From CADCWK01 sp965218235 (lineage in GTDB: Bacteria; Chloroflexota; Chloroflexia; Thermomicrobiales; UBA6265): DNA of 64,000 nt. Location of the stretch: assembly GCA_965218235.1 (NCBI GenBank), contig OZ244596.1:1054001-1118000 (forward strand), written 5' to 3'. The notes under the pieces were generated by a model. It was given only the letters and a program-made list of their open reading frames with translations. It was not told the DNA's origin and ran no database searches. The position numbers and the translations under genes were made by a program. Shown in pieces: positions 42,376 through 51,209 of this stretch (positions within the stretch are counted from its first letter, which is position 1; every line of letters begins with the position of its first letter).

Positions 42376-44174
42376 CCTCCAGTGACCCCTTGAACCAGAC
42401 CGAGGCGGCCGCAGCCCCTATGCCACTCGATCCTCTCACCAGTCTGTCGATTGCTACCCACCTCGCTCCCGGCTCGTTTGCCTTGTTGGTCGGATCTGGC
42501 ATTTCACGGGCGGCACAGATCCTTACAGGCTGGGAGATCGTCGTCGACCTCATCAAGCGCATTGCTCTTGCAGAGGGCATTGAATGCGACCCCACACCGG
42601 AGCAGTGGTACCAGGATCGGTTCGGCGTGGAGCCGAACTACAGCGACATCCTTGCGAAACTCGCCGACACGCAGCCCGAGCGGAGCCGCATCATCCATCG
42701 TTACCTCGAACCTACTGACGAGGAGCGTGCCCAAGGGATCAAAGAGCCAACTATCGCTCATCAGGCAATCGCGGAGTTGGTCGCGCGTGGCTACATACGG
42801 GTCATCGTGACGACCAACTTTGATCGCCTCCTGGAACGGGCTCTGGAAGCCCAGGGCGTCACGCCGTCGGTCATTGCGTCGAAAGACGACATCACCAAGG
42901 TCTACCCGCTGGCTCACAACCGATGCACCGTCATCAAACTGCATGGCGATTATGTCGGCGCCCGGCTGAGGAACACGATCGCTGAACTCGGTACGTATCC
43001 GCCTGCCATGGAGGACCTGTTGGCTCAGGTCTTCCGCGAGTACGGTCTGATGATCTGCGGTTGGTCTGGCAACTGGGATACGGCGCTGGTCGAAGCACTC
43101 CGCAATACCAAAAGCCCGTGGTTCTCGACCTACTGGTCCAGCCGCGGCGAGCCGGGCTCGGTGGCGACATCGCTCCTCGACGATCGTAGCGGACGGATGA
43201 TCAGGTACATGGACGCAGACCAGCTTTTCCGACGTCTGGCAGACACCATCTCCGGACTCGAGGGCATGAGCCGCCCGGAATTAGTCTCCGCCGCCATCGC
43301 GCGCAGCACATTGAAGCAGTACCTCGTGGACCCGACCAAGCGCATCCGCCTGTATGAGATGGTCAACGGAGAAGCGCTCCGGGTCAGGCGTGCCCTGGAT
43401 GCATGGCCCAGGGACGCATATAGCGAACCGATCACCAAGGAATCGGTGCTGGCACGTCTCACCGCGTACGAGCAGTTGACCGAGACACTGCGCAGCCTGA
43501 TGGCGACCGGGTGCTACTGGGGAGCACCCGAGCATGACCTGATCTGGTCAGGCGTTCTCACCCGGCTGTTCGATCTCCCTCCCGTGGGTGGTTACAGTGG
43601 TGACGTTTGGTCCGAGCTGAGGATGTATCCCGCCCTTCTGGCGCTGTATTCGGCCGGCATCGCGTGTGTAGCGAACGGCCGGTATGACAGCTTGCGCACG
43701 CTCCTCTATGAGCCCTTCAGGAACAGACGGGACCTTCCAGCCCCGGAACCATTGCTCGATGTCGTCCATCCCGCGATGGCCAGCTTTGATCTTGAACGTG
43801 TCTTGGGTGATTACGATCAGAACAGGGTCGTGGCGATGACCGATCACCTCTGGAAGACTGCATCGTTATGGGATGGACTACGAGAGATTCTCCCAATGGA
43901 TGCCCAATTCATTGAGGCCTTCGATCGGTTCGAATACATGCTCGGACTCGCAATCTACGAACACACATTTCGGCCCGGAAGGAAGGCATGGGGTCCTGTT
44001 GGATGGTTTCAGTACCGTCATTTGGGAAGTGGCAGAGCCATGGCTAAGCGGGCTGATGAGGAACTCGCAACTGATGGTGCAGATTGGCCACCACTCCGGG
44101 CCGGTCTGTTCGGCGGCTCTATCGACCGATTGCTAGCCACCAAAGAGGGGTACGACGACCAGATCAGATTGTGA
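42372..44174 (+). CDS. SIR2-domain protein (candidate antiviral NADase)
   Basis: A 600-residue protein with an N-terminal SIR2_2 domain. Nucleotide-binding and active-site motifs are kept: LLVGSGISRA (GSGIS at 41-45), TTNFD at 147-151, KLHGDY with His191, and ICGWSGNWD near 229-236. In the DSR, Thoeris and related defence systems this domain cleaves NAD+ on phage infection. The C-terminal 350 residues are helical with no family I can name. The TTG start at 42372 has AGGAG six bases upstream; ATG 42420 is the alternative. Codon use is a little more A+T-rich than that of neighbours. It sits between the two halves of a DNA methyltransferase, so it arrived by insertion or replacement. Confidence 0.8.
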   Translation: MTSSDPLNQTEAAAAPMPLDPLTSLSIATHLAPGSFALLVGSGISRAAQILTGWEIVVDLIKRIALAEGIECDPTPEQWYQDRFGVEPNYSDILAKLADTQPERSRIIHRYLEPTDEERAQGIKEPTIAHQAIAELVARGYIRVIVTTNFDRLLERALEAQGVTPSVIASKDDITKVYPLAHNRCTVIKLHGDYVGARLRNTIAELGTYPPAMEDLLAQVFREYGLMICGWSGNWDTALVEALRNTKSPWFSTYWSSRGEPGSVATSLLDDRSGRMIRYMDADQLFRRLADTISGLEGMSRPELVSAAIARSTLKQYLVDPTKRIRLYEMVNGEALRVRRALDAWPRDAYSEPITKESVLARLTAYEQLTETLRSLMATGCYWGAPEHDLIWSGVLTRLFDLPPVGGYSGDVWSELRMYPALLALYSAGIACVANGRYDSLRTLLYEPFRNRRDLPAPEPLLDVVHPAMASFDLERVLGDYDQNRVVAMTDHLWKTASLWDGLREILPMDAQFIEAFDRFEYMLGLAIYEHTFRPGRKAWGPVGWFQYRHLGSGRAMAKRADEELATDGADWPPLRAGLFGGSIDRLLATKEGYDDQIRL

Positions 44175-44361
44175 TCCACGGAGAAGAGCCCGCTGACGAT
44201 GCCGCCCGACTTGCGGAAGGCGCACGAGCCGGTCGACCGGGCCGTCGACCGGCTTCTATGCCCCGAAGAAGACGTTCGCCGGGGACACCGACCGCCTCGT
44301 CGTCCTCTTCACCCGCTACCAGCAGCTCACGGCAGCGCCGGGCGACACCGTCCTCGCCTGA
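44175..44361 (+). pseudogene. C-terminal remnant of the same DNA methyltransferase
   Basis: After the SIR2 stop the same frame reads STEKSPLTMPPDLRKAHEPV then DRAVDR; after a frameshift it goes on as FYAPKKTFAGDTDRLVVLF then TRYQQLTA and ends in TGA 44359-44361. The family's C-terminal end is DPLTMPPxLRKAHxxLDRAVDxxYxxxxFxxDxERVxxLFxLYxxLT, an excellent match across the shift. Together with the fragment at 42277 this marks both ends of a lost ~900-codon gene. At least one frameshift shows that the fragment is not under selection. Confidence 0.7.
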
Positions 44362-44376
44362 CCGGCCCGACCGCCC

Positions 44377-46338
44377 CTACTCCACCTCGACCGGCCTCGT
44401 CCCGTTCCCGACCATCGCCGCCTGCCGCTCGCCCGCATCCGTCCCTCTCGCCCAGGTCGACTTCTGGACGACGGGGAGTTGCAGCGCCCGCTCGCGGTCG
44501 AGGTCGAGGTTGCCGATGTGGAGCGAGATCGGCGCCTGGACCCACTTGTAGATGTTCTGGAGGAACAGCCGGGTGAACCGGTCGACGTGGCCGGCCAGCG
44601 TCGCCGAGGACAGCTCCGGGAACATCTCGACCAGGACCTGCTCGATCTCGTCCGGCTGGAGCTTCTCGTAGGCGAACAGGTGGAAGCAGGCGTCCAGCAC
44701 CGGAAACGGCATCAGCTCGTGTTCGCCCCGCTGGTCGTCGGCCAGCTCCGGACCGGCCGGGGAGGCCAGCACCATCGCGATTCCCTCGTGTCCCGTCGTG
44801 TCGGCGAGGTAGTCGAGCAGGTAGTTGACGACCGTCTTCGGGACGTTGGCCAGCACGCCCAGCCCACCGGTCAGGTCCCCGGCGATCGTCGTGTAGCCGA
44901 CCGCCCGCTCGCTCATGTTGCCGGTCTGGAGGTAGAGCCCGGCGGCGGAGTTGGACCAGTTCCACATCCGCTGCGCCCGGATCCGCGCCTGGATGTTCTG
45001 CCGCGTCAGCTCCGTCACCGGCTGGTCCGGCCCGAGCATCGCGCCGACGGCCGCGATCTCACGCTCGTGGGCCTCGTGGATCTCGACCGACTCCAGCGGG
45101 ACGCCGAGGTCGCGGCAGATCCGCGCCGCCGCCCCACGGGTCTCCGCCGTGTTGTGGCGGGACGGCATCGTGAACGCCCGGAGCAACGCGCCGGGGTCGT
45201 CCGGCCGGACGCGGCGGGCGTAGCGGTGGGCGACCAGCAGCGTCAGGAGCGAGTCCCGCCCACCGGACAGCGCCACGCCGATCTGGCGGAAGGCGCCGAG
45301 CTTCTCGTAGTAGTCGCCAACCCCGAGCGCGAGGGCATCGAGGATCTCCTCGCAGAGCTCCTGCCGGGCCGTCGGTCGGGGCGTCTCGTCCGGCAGGAAG
45401 AACGAGCGCTGGGCCGGCACCGGGTAGCGCAGCCGGGCCCGACCGGCCGATGTGTCGACGACCTCGCCTGGGTACGACAGCGTCGGGACGGGCGTCTCGG
45501 TCGCGGCGAAGTCGCGCTGGTCATCCCGCCACGTCGTGTTCTCGGTCCGGAGCCGCAGCGTCCGGTCGAGGTCGACACTGACCGCCGCGAACCCGTCGCG
45601 GAAGCGGGGCGCCGCCAGCATCCGCTTGCCGTTCTGGGAGACGAAGCCGCCGCCGTCGAAGATCAGCGCATCGTTGGCGCCGAGCATGTTGGTGTAGGCA
45701 TAAGTCACCTGGTGGTCGCTGGCCCGGGTGGCGATCAGCTCCTCCCGCGTCCGGTGGATACCAACGCGGTAGACCGAGGCCGAGACGTTGGCCATGATCT
45801 CGGCGCCGGAGTAAGCCCGCCGCCGGACCGGCCCATCGGCGCTCCAGAGGTCCTCGCAGACCTCCGCCGCCAGCACCCCGAAGTCGAACCGGAACAGGTA
45901 GTCGCCGAACGGGACACCGCGGTGCTCGCCGTGCTGACCGGGCAGGCCGCGGGTGAAGACGCGCTGCTCGTAGTAGACGTTGTAGGTTGGCAGCTTCTCC
46001 TTCGGGACCAGCCCGAGGACCCGCCCCCCGGCGGTGACGGCCGCGCAGTTGTAGCGCAGCCCGTCCTCGGCGATCGTCACCCCGAGCACCGAGACCAGCG
46101 GCAGCGAGGCCGTCTCCCGGGCGAACCGGACCAGCTCGTCCCACTGGCCATCGACGAAGCCGCGCCACTGCGGCAGGTCCTCCGGGGCGTAGCCGCCGAT
46201 CAGCTGTTCCGGGAAGACGGCGACGGTGACATCGTCATCGGCCATCCGCCGGGCCTGCCCGACTGCCTGATCGACGTTGGCGGCGAAGGCGCCGACGGTG
46301 GAGTTGACGCTGGCGAGACCGATCCGGACGAGGCGCAT
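44377..46338 (-). CDS. nadE: Glutamine-dependent NAD+ synthetase
   Basis: Makes NAD+ from deamido-NAD+ in the cytoplasm, using glutamine as nitrogen source. The 653-residue protein has an N-terminal nitrilase-type glutaminase, with Glu44 (FPEQ), Lys113 (VPKEKLPTYNVYYE) and Cys161 (AEVCEDLW) as triad. The C-terminal synthetase domain has the P-loop SGGRDS at 358-363, GNMSERAVGYTT and the closing KSTWARG region. Length is normal for bifunctional NadE. Convergent with the SIR2 gene, ending 16 bases past the methyltransferase remnant. Confidence 0.95.
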   Translation of the reverse strand: MRLVRIGLASVNSTVGAFAANVDQAVGQARRMADDDVTVAVFPEQLIGGYAPEDLPQWRGFVDGQWDELVRFARETASLPLVSVLGVTIAEDGLRYNCAAVTAGGRVLGLVPKEKLPTYNVYYEQRVFTRGLPGQHGEHRGVPFGDYLFRFDFGVLAAEVCEDLWSADGPVRRRAYSGAEIMANVSASVYRVGIHRTREELIATRASDHQVTYAYTNMLGANDALIFDGGGFVSQNGKRMLAAPRFRDGFAAVSVDLDRTLRLRTENTTWRDDQRDFAATETPVPTLSYPGEVVDTSAGRARLRYPVPAQRSFFLPDETPRPTARQELCEEILDALALGVGDYYEKLGAFRQIGVALSGGRDSLLTLLVAHRYARRVRPDDPGALLRAFTMPSRHNTAETRGAAARICRDLGVPLESVEIHEAHEREIAAVGAMLGPDQPVTELTRQNIQARIRAQRMWNWSNSAAGLYLQTGNMSERAVGYTTIAGDLTGGLGVLANVPKTVVNYLLDYLADTTGHEGIAMVLASPAGPELADDQRGEHELMPFPVLDACFHLFAYEKLQPDEIEQVLVEMFPELSSATLAGHVDRFTRLFLQNIYKWVQAPISLHIGNLDLDRERALQLPVVQKSTWARGTDAGERQAAMVGNGTRPVEVE

Positions 46339-46516
46339 CGCTGGTACTCCTGCTCATCGGGGCCGCCGCGACGGGCATCGGGCGCCGACCGTCGAGCTCC
46401 CCGGCTGGTTCTTCAAATTGTACGATGGCGCACGTCGAGACTCCTCCCTCGGCCATCGCCCAAACCGGCTCTGACGGACACTGGACTCGACGGTAGCCGT
46501 CACCAGCCCACGCCCG

Positions 46517-46813
46517 ATGCCGGTGTCGGACGCCTCGGTTCGGCCGATCTCCATCGACCCGCCATGCAATACCAGCCGGGACCGGTCACGAACTGTCCGC
46601 GCCTCATCGCTTCTCGACGACACGGTGCTGGACTTCTTCGCCGAATGCGGCACCACCGGCGTCGCCGCCGCCGAGCTGGACCGCGCGTTCACCCTGATCG
46701 ACTCCGCCGCCGATGCGATCGCGACCATGCGCTGTCGGCTTGAAGAGGGGGTGCCAAGCGTGTCGTTCGAGATTACAGGGATTCCGACCAGCCAGGCAGA
46801 CGCCAATGACTGA
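46517..46813 (+). CDS. Hypothetical small protein (doubtful)
   Basis: A 98-residue open frame divergent from nadE and ending four bases before the convergent dehydrogenase stop. Residues ~32-80 (LLDDTVLDFFAEC, GVAAAELDRAFTLIDSAADAI, CRLEEGVPSVSFEI) look like a plausible soluble domain, but the first 30 residues do not and there is no ribosome site before ATG 46517. No family recognised; may be spurious. Confidence 0.25.
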   Translation: MPVSDASVRPISIDPPCNTSRDRSRTVRASSLLDDTVLDFFAECGTTGVAAAELDRAFTLIDSAADAIATMRCRLEEGVPSVSFEITGIPTSQADAND

Positions 46814-46816
46814 TCA

Positions 46817-47839
46817 TCAGGCCATCGTCTCCCACATCGCCGCCGTCACTTGGTACTGCAATGGTTTTCCACTCAGATACCGCTCGATCTCCTGGACCAT
46901 CGCTCGGCCCTGGAGGAGATGCGTGTCCTCGGTCCGGCCAGCGATGTGCGGGGTAACGACGACGTTGTCCAGTAGGAGGTAGGGACTATCGGTCGGGATC
47001 GGCTCCCGCTCAAAGACGTCCAGGACCGCCCGGAACCGGCCAGACTGGAGCTCGGCCAGCAGGGCGTCGTCATCGACCAGGGCGCCTCGGGCCATGTTGA
47101 GGAACAGGGCACCATCTCGCAGTAGGGCCAGTTGCCGTGACCCGACCATCCGCACTGTCGACGGCAGAACCGGCGCGTGGAGCGTGACGACCAGGCTCTG
47201 CGCGAACAGGTCGTCAAGCTCGGTCTGCTCGACGCCCAGTTCGGCGGCCCGCGCCCCGGTCAGGTACGGGTCGGAGACGAGTACCTTACAACCGAATGCC
47301 CGCAGTAGACCGATCACCTTCTGGCCGACGTACCCGGAACCGACCACGCCGACGGTCTGGCTTCCGAGCAGGCGCCCCGGATAGCGGTCGAGCAGCTCCC
47401 GCCAGTCGTCACCTCGCCGAAGGGCCGCGTCATGCCGGCTCACCTGCCGCAGCATCGTGATCGCCTCACCGATGACCAGCTCGGCGACCGCCGAGGCGAT
47501 GATCCCGGCCGCATGGCTCACCCGCAGCCCGTCCCCGAGGCTCTCGGCCGGCACCAGGTGCCGGATGGTCCCGGCGGTGTGGGCGACGAGGCCAACGGAA
47601 TGGTCAGCGCCGCCCAGCACGTCGACGAGCGACGGGGTCCCCCAGCCGGTCAGGACGGCTGAGGCACCCTCGATGAGCCCGGCGATCTCACCGGCTTCCA
47701 GCGTCTCGCCGACCGGCTCACGCACCTCGGCGATCTGCCGGAGCCGCACCTCGGCGTCCTCCGGGAGCACGCGGCGCCGGATGTGGCGCGGCAGCAGGAT
47801 GGCGACCGTCGCGTCGGGTATCATCTCAGGGTGATTCAT
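46817..47839 (-). CDS. D-isomer-specific 2-hydroxyacid dehydrogenase
   Basis: A 340-residue NAD(P)-dependent dehydrogenase reducing or oxidising a 2-oxo/2-hydroxy acid. The nucleotide-binding GVVGSGYVGQKV, the ALFLNMARGALVDDDALL motif and PHIAG with catalytic His (Arg-Glu-His triad) follow the family pattern. Start ATG 47839 with a GGGAG thirteen bases upstream. It is the last gene of the long catabolic operon that begins with lacI at 55950, following the permeases, and may deal with the final keto-acid intermediate. Confidence 0.9.
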   Translation of the reverse strand: MNHPEMIPDATVAILLPRHIRRRVLPEDAEVRLRQIAEVREPVGETLEAGEIAGLIEGASAVLTGWGTPSLVDVLGGADHSVGLVAHTAGTIRHLVPAESLGDGLRVSHAAGIIASAVAELVIGEAITMLRQVSRHDAALRRGDDWRELLDRYPGRLLGSQTVGVVGSGYVGQKVIGLLRAFGCKVLVSDPYLTGARAAELGVEQTELDDLFAQSLVVTLHAPVLPSTVRMVGSRQLALLRDGALFLNMARGALVDDDALLAELQSGRFRAVLDVFEREPIPTDSPYLLLDNVVVTPHIAGRTEDTHLLQGRAMVQEIERYLSGKPLQYQVTAAMWETMA

Positions 47840-47891
47840 GGATGAAAGGGCTCCCTGGCCCGCAGTGATGCCGGGCTGAAGTTCGATCCGG

Positions 47892-48800
47892 CTATCCCTT
47901 GATGCCGGAGGTGACGACACCGCGCACGAAGTAGCGCTGGAAGAAGAGGAAGACGACGATCGTCGGCAGCAGGGCGATCGTGGTCCCGGCGAGGAGTTCC
48001 GGCAGGCCGCCGGTAGGTGTCTCCAGCGTCGCGAGTCCCACCGGCAGGGTTCGCATCGTTCCGGTCGTGGTCACGACCAGCGGGTACAGGAACTCGTTCC
48101 AGAGGTTCAGGAACTGGAGCGTTCCCAGCGTGGCAAGGGCTGGGGTCAACATCGGCAGGACGATCTGCCAGTAGACCTTGAACTCCGACGCCCCATCGAG
48201 GCGGGCCGCATCCTCGAAATCCTTCGGGATCGCCTGGAGGTATTGTCGAATCAGGAATGTTCCGAAGGCGCTCGTCACGCCCGGCAGCACCAGCGCGGTA
48301 TACGTGTTGACCCAGTTCAGTTGGACCAACAGGAGATACTCCGGGATGAGCGTGACCTGCCCCGGAATCATCAGCATGGCCAGTAGCGACCAGAAGATGA
48401 CGTTCTTGAGCGGGAACTCCATCCGGGCGAAGACGTACCCGGCGGTGGATGCCGTGAACAGCGCCAGGGCGGTTCCGACGACCGAGACGACAACACTGTT
48501 GAAGAACCAGCGGCCAATATGCGAGTTCTGGAAGATCGTCCGGTAGTTGTCGAGCGTCGGCGAATCCGGGATCCAGTCGATCGGGAACCGGGCGGCCCGA
48601 ACGCCAGACTGCAACGACACCGAGACCATCGCCACGAACGGCGTCACCATCAGCACGGCTACGGCCACCAACACGGCGTAGATCGCGACGACCCGGCCCA
48701 CCCGCAACGCCCGGTGCAGCACACGGCCCGTTGGTGAAACCGTGGCCGGCAGCTGAACGCGTCCGATCGTCCCTTCGAGCGGTTGCTCCCTAGTAGACAT
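47892..48800 (-). CDS. CUT1 ABC transporter permease (MalG-like)
   Basis: A 302-residue permease. EDAARLDGASEFKVYWQIVLP is the EAA loop and QRYFVRGVVTSGIKG the C-terminus. Overlaps the preceding permease by 11 bases. Second membrane subunit of the operon's transporter. Confidence 0.92.
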   Translation of the reverse strand: MSTREQPLEGTIGRVQLPATVSPTGRVLHRALRVGRVVAIYAVLVAVAVLMVTPFVAMVSVSLQSGVRAARFPIDWIPDSPTLDNYRTIFQNSHIGRWFFNSVVVSVVGTALALFTASTAGYVFARMEFPLKNVIFWSLLAMLMIPGQVTLIPEYLLLVQLNWVNTYTALVLPGVTSAFGTFLIRQYLQAIPKDFEDAARLDGASEFKVYWQIVLPMLTPALATLGTLQFLNLWNEFLYPLVVTTTGTMRTLPVGLATLETPTGGLPELLAGTTIALLPTIVVFLFFQRYFVRGVVTSGIKG

Positions 48801-49698
48801 CGTCGCCGCCTCCCAGGAATCGCCGTTGCAGCAATGTCAGCACGAGCAGGATAACGAACAGCGCGAACGCGATCGCCGCGGCATAGCCCATCTGGTATTG
48901 GCCGAAGGCGTTCTGATAGATGTAATAGACCACCGTCGTTGTGGCGTAGAACGGGCCACCGTTCGTCATGACATAGGCGGCATCGAAGACCTGGAAGGAG
49001 CCGATCGTCGTCAGAATCGTCACCAGCACGAGTACCGGTCGCAGAAGCGGCAAGGTAATGCCTAAGAAGATGCCAAGCGGGCCCGCGCCATCCAACCGGG
49101 CGGCCTCCTCGTAGTCCTGTGGGATCGCCTGCAACCCCGCCACCAGGATCAGCATATTGAACCCAACATGCTTCCAGACGGACATGATCGCCACGGCCGG
49201 TAGCGCCCAGTCCGGGTTCGACAGCCAGGTCAGCGGGTCGAGACCGAAGAACTCCAGCGCCCCGTTGGCGAGGCCCTGCGGCTGGTAGATCCAGCGCCAG
49301 ACGATGGCGACGATCGCGGTCGCGGTTACGAACGGCATGAAGAACGCAAGTCGGAACAGCCACATACCCCGTAACGGCTGATTGACCAGCACGGCCAGAA
49401 ACAGCGCGAGCACCACATCGGTCGGCACGGTCATCAGCACGAACAGGCCGGTGTTCTTCAATGAGCGCCAGAAGATGTCGTCGTGGGCCAGCCGGGTATA
49501 GTTGTCCAGACCCACGAATTCCGGCGTATCGACGATCGTCCAGTTGAAAAAACCCAGCAACAGGCTCGCGACCGCCGGCCCATGGCGAAAGACGACGAAG
49601 ATCAGCAGGGTCGGGAACAGGAACGCGTAGGCGATCAGCGTCTGCCGGCGCTTCTGGACCCTTCGGGACCGGGTGACAGGGGGAACCGCAACCGCCAT
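48790..49698 (-). CDS. CUT1 ABC transporter permease (UgpA-like)
   Basis: A 302-residue permease with six helices. YEEAARLDGAGPLGIFLGITLP is the EAA loop, and the N-terminal RRQTLIAYAFLFPTLLIFVVF and VDTPEFVGLDNYTRLAHD region is that of UgpA/MalF proteins. The downstream partner overlaps its last eleven bases. Follows the binding protein after about 75 bases. Confidence 0.92.
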   Translation of the reverse strand: MAVAVPPVTRSRRVQKRRQTLIAYAFLFPTLLIFVVFRHGPAVASLLLGFFNWTIVDTPEFVGLDNYTRLAHDDIFWRSLKNTGLFVLMTVPTDVVLALFLAVLVNQPLRGMWLFRLAFFMPFVTATAIVAIVWRWIYQPQGLANGALEFFGLDPLTWLSNPDWALPAVAIMSVWKHVGFNMLILVAGLQAIPQDYEEAARLDGAGPLGIFLGITLPLLRPVLVLVTILTTIGSFQVFDAAYVMTNGGPFYATTTVVYYIYQNAFGQYQMGYAAAIAFALFVILLVLTLLQRRFLGGGDDVY

Positions 49699-49773
49699 GG
49701 GCGATGGACCTCCACGGGGTAGGTTGACCCGGCTAGCCGGAATCGCGCGATCCCGGCCGGCCGGACGAACAGA

Positions 49774-51117
49774 CTACCCGCCGGTGGCGAACAGGTTGGC
49801 GACAGCCTCGACCGCGTCATCGAGCGCCTGTTGCGGGGTTTTGACACCGAGGATTGCCCCCTGGATCTCGGGAACGACCAGCGGCATCAGATCCCGACCG
49901 TACTTATGCTTCTGCTCACCAAAGATGTTCGGGAACCGAGGCGGCAGGGTGTTGAGCAGTGGATCGTCCGCGTAGAGCCCGTCAGCGACCGCCGGCTTGA
50001 CCGGGAAGACCCCGAACGCCTTGCTGTGCATCGCCATTGTCTCCGGCTTTGACAGGTACATGAGCAGCGCCGCGGCGGCGTCCGGGTTCTGGGTCGAGTT
50101 CGACATCGCCCACGAGCGCATCCCGCCGAAGCCCCAGGCCTCCTTGTTGGAGATCACTGGCGTCAGCCCAATGTCGATCGCCGGGTTGAGTGTCCGAGTC
50201 TGGATGATGGCCGCCGCGAAGGAGTGAATCGAGACCGCCTCATACTCCTGGGTATACGGGTCCTGCCCGGTGTCGATCGGCTGCAGGTACTCCTGCGAGC
50301 TGATCCCCCGGTCGAACAGCTCGACGATGTAGGTCAGCGCCTCGACACCCGCTGGGCTGTTGAACGTCGGCGCTGACCCGTCCTCGCTGATCGGCCGGCC
50401 ACCGGCCTGATAGAGGAACGGGTAGAACGTCGTGTTGAGCGTCGGTGACGCCGCGGCATAGCCCCAGCCATAGATACTGCCGCCGCTAGACTCCTTGACC
50501 TTCTCGCCCATCTGGAGCATCTCGTCCCACGTTCCCGGTGGGTTCTCGGCATCCAGCCCGGCGTCAGCCAGCATCGCCTTGTTGGTCATCCAGATCGGCA
50601 CTTCCTGGTCCATCGGCATGAACCAGCGCTTACCGTTCAGGGTAATCTCGTCGATCGTGTCCTGGTCGTACCCGTCCCAGGCCGCCGGATCGACCACATC
50701 GCCGACCGCCTTGATCGCCTCGGCTTCGCTGAAGCGGATCAAAACGTCGGTCGTGATGAACATGACGTCGGGGCCGGTCCCGGCGGCGAGGTCAGCCAAC
50801 ATCTTCGGGTAGCGGTTGTCCCAGGGCTGGAGGTCGAAGTTGACTGTCACACCGGGGTTCTCGGATTCAAATCCAGACTTGATCTGGGCGTAGATATCCT
50901 CGACGCCGGTCCCGAACGGGAAGATCCGGACGTTGACCTCACCAGTCACACCCTGTGAGGCCATAGATCGACGCGGGGTCAACGGGGCCATCGCCGCGGC
51001 GAGGCCTAGACCGGCCCCGCCCTGAACCACCGAGCGGCGACTGATCCGGCTTGGTCCGGTTTGGCCGAAGGTCACCGGAAGACCCGTGGTGTTGCTCTTG
51101 TCAGGCGTCATCGCCAT
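49774..51117 (-). CDS. CUT1 ABC transporter substrate-binding protein
   Basis: A 447-residue exported binding protein. Tat-type leader ISRRSVVQGGAGLGLAAAM, with cleavage near SMASQ, then NVRIFPFGTGVEDIYAQIK, NPGVTVNFDLQPW and GTGPDVMFITTD. The fold is the MalE-like class II binding protein. It has no ATP-rich linker unlike the other two binding proteins. No ATPase in the operon, so a shared MsmK-type is expected. Confidence 0.92.
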   Translation of the reverse strand: MAMTPDKSNTTGLPVTFGQTGPSRISRRSVVQGGAGLGLAAAMAPLTPRRSMASQGVTGEVNVRIFPFGTGVEDIYAQIKSGFESENPGVTVNFDLQPWDNRYPKMLADLAAGTGPDVMFITTDVLIRFSEAEAIKAVGDVVDPAAWDGYDQDTIDEITLNGKRWFMPMDQEVPIWMTNKAMLADAGLDAENPPGTWDEMLQMGEKVKESSGGSIYGWGYAAASPTLNTTFYPFLYQAGGRPISEDGSAPTFNSPAGVEALTYIVELFDRGISSQEYLQPIDTGQDPYTQEYEAVSIHSFAAAIIQTRTLNPAIDIGLTPVISNKEAWGFGGMRSWAMSNSTQNPDAAAALLMYLSKPETMAMHSKAFGVFPVKPAVADGLYADDPLLNTLPPRFPNIFGEQKHKYGRDLMPLVVPEIQGAILGVKTPQQALDDAVEAVANLFATGG

Positions 51118-51209
51118 GCTCCATTCGCTTCGTCGTCATCACCGACGGAATGTTGTGCGTCGATGCGAGTGTTCCTCGACGTCTCTGAGCCGTTCGCTTG
51201 GCAGGCGTG

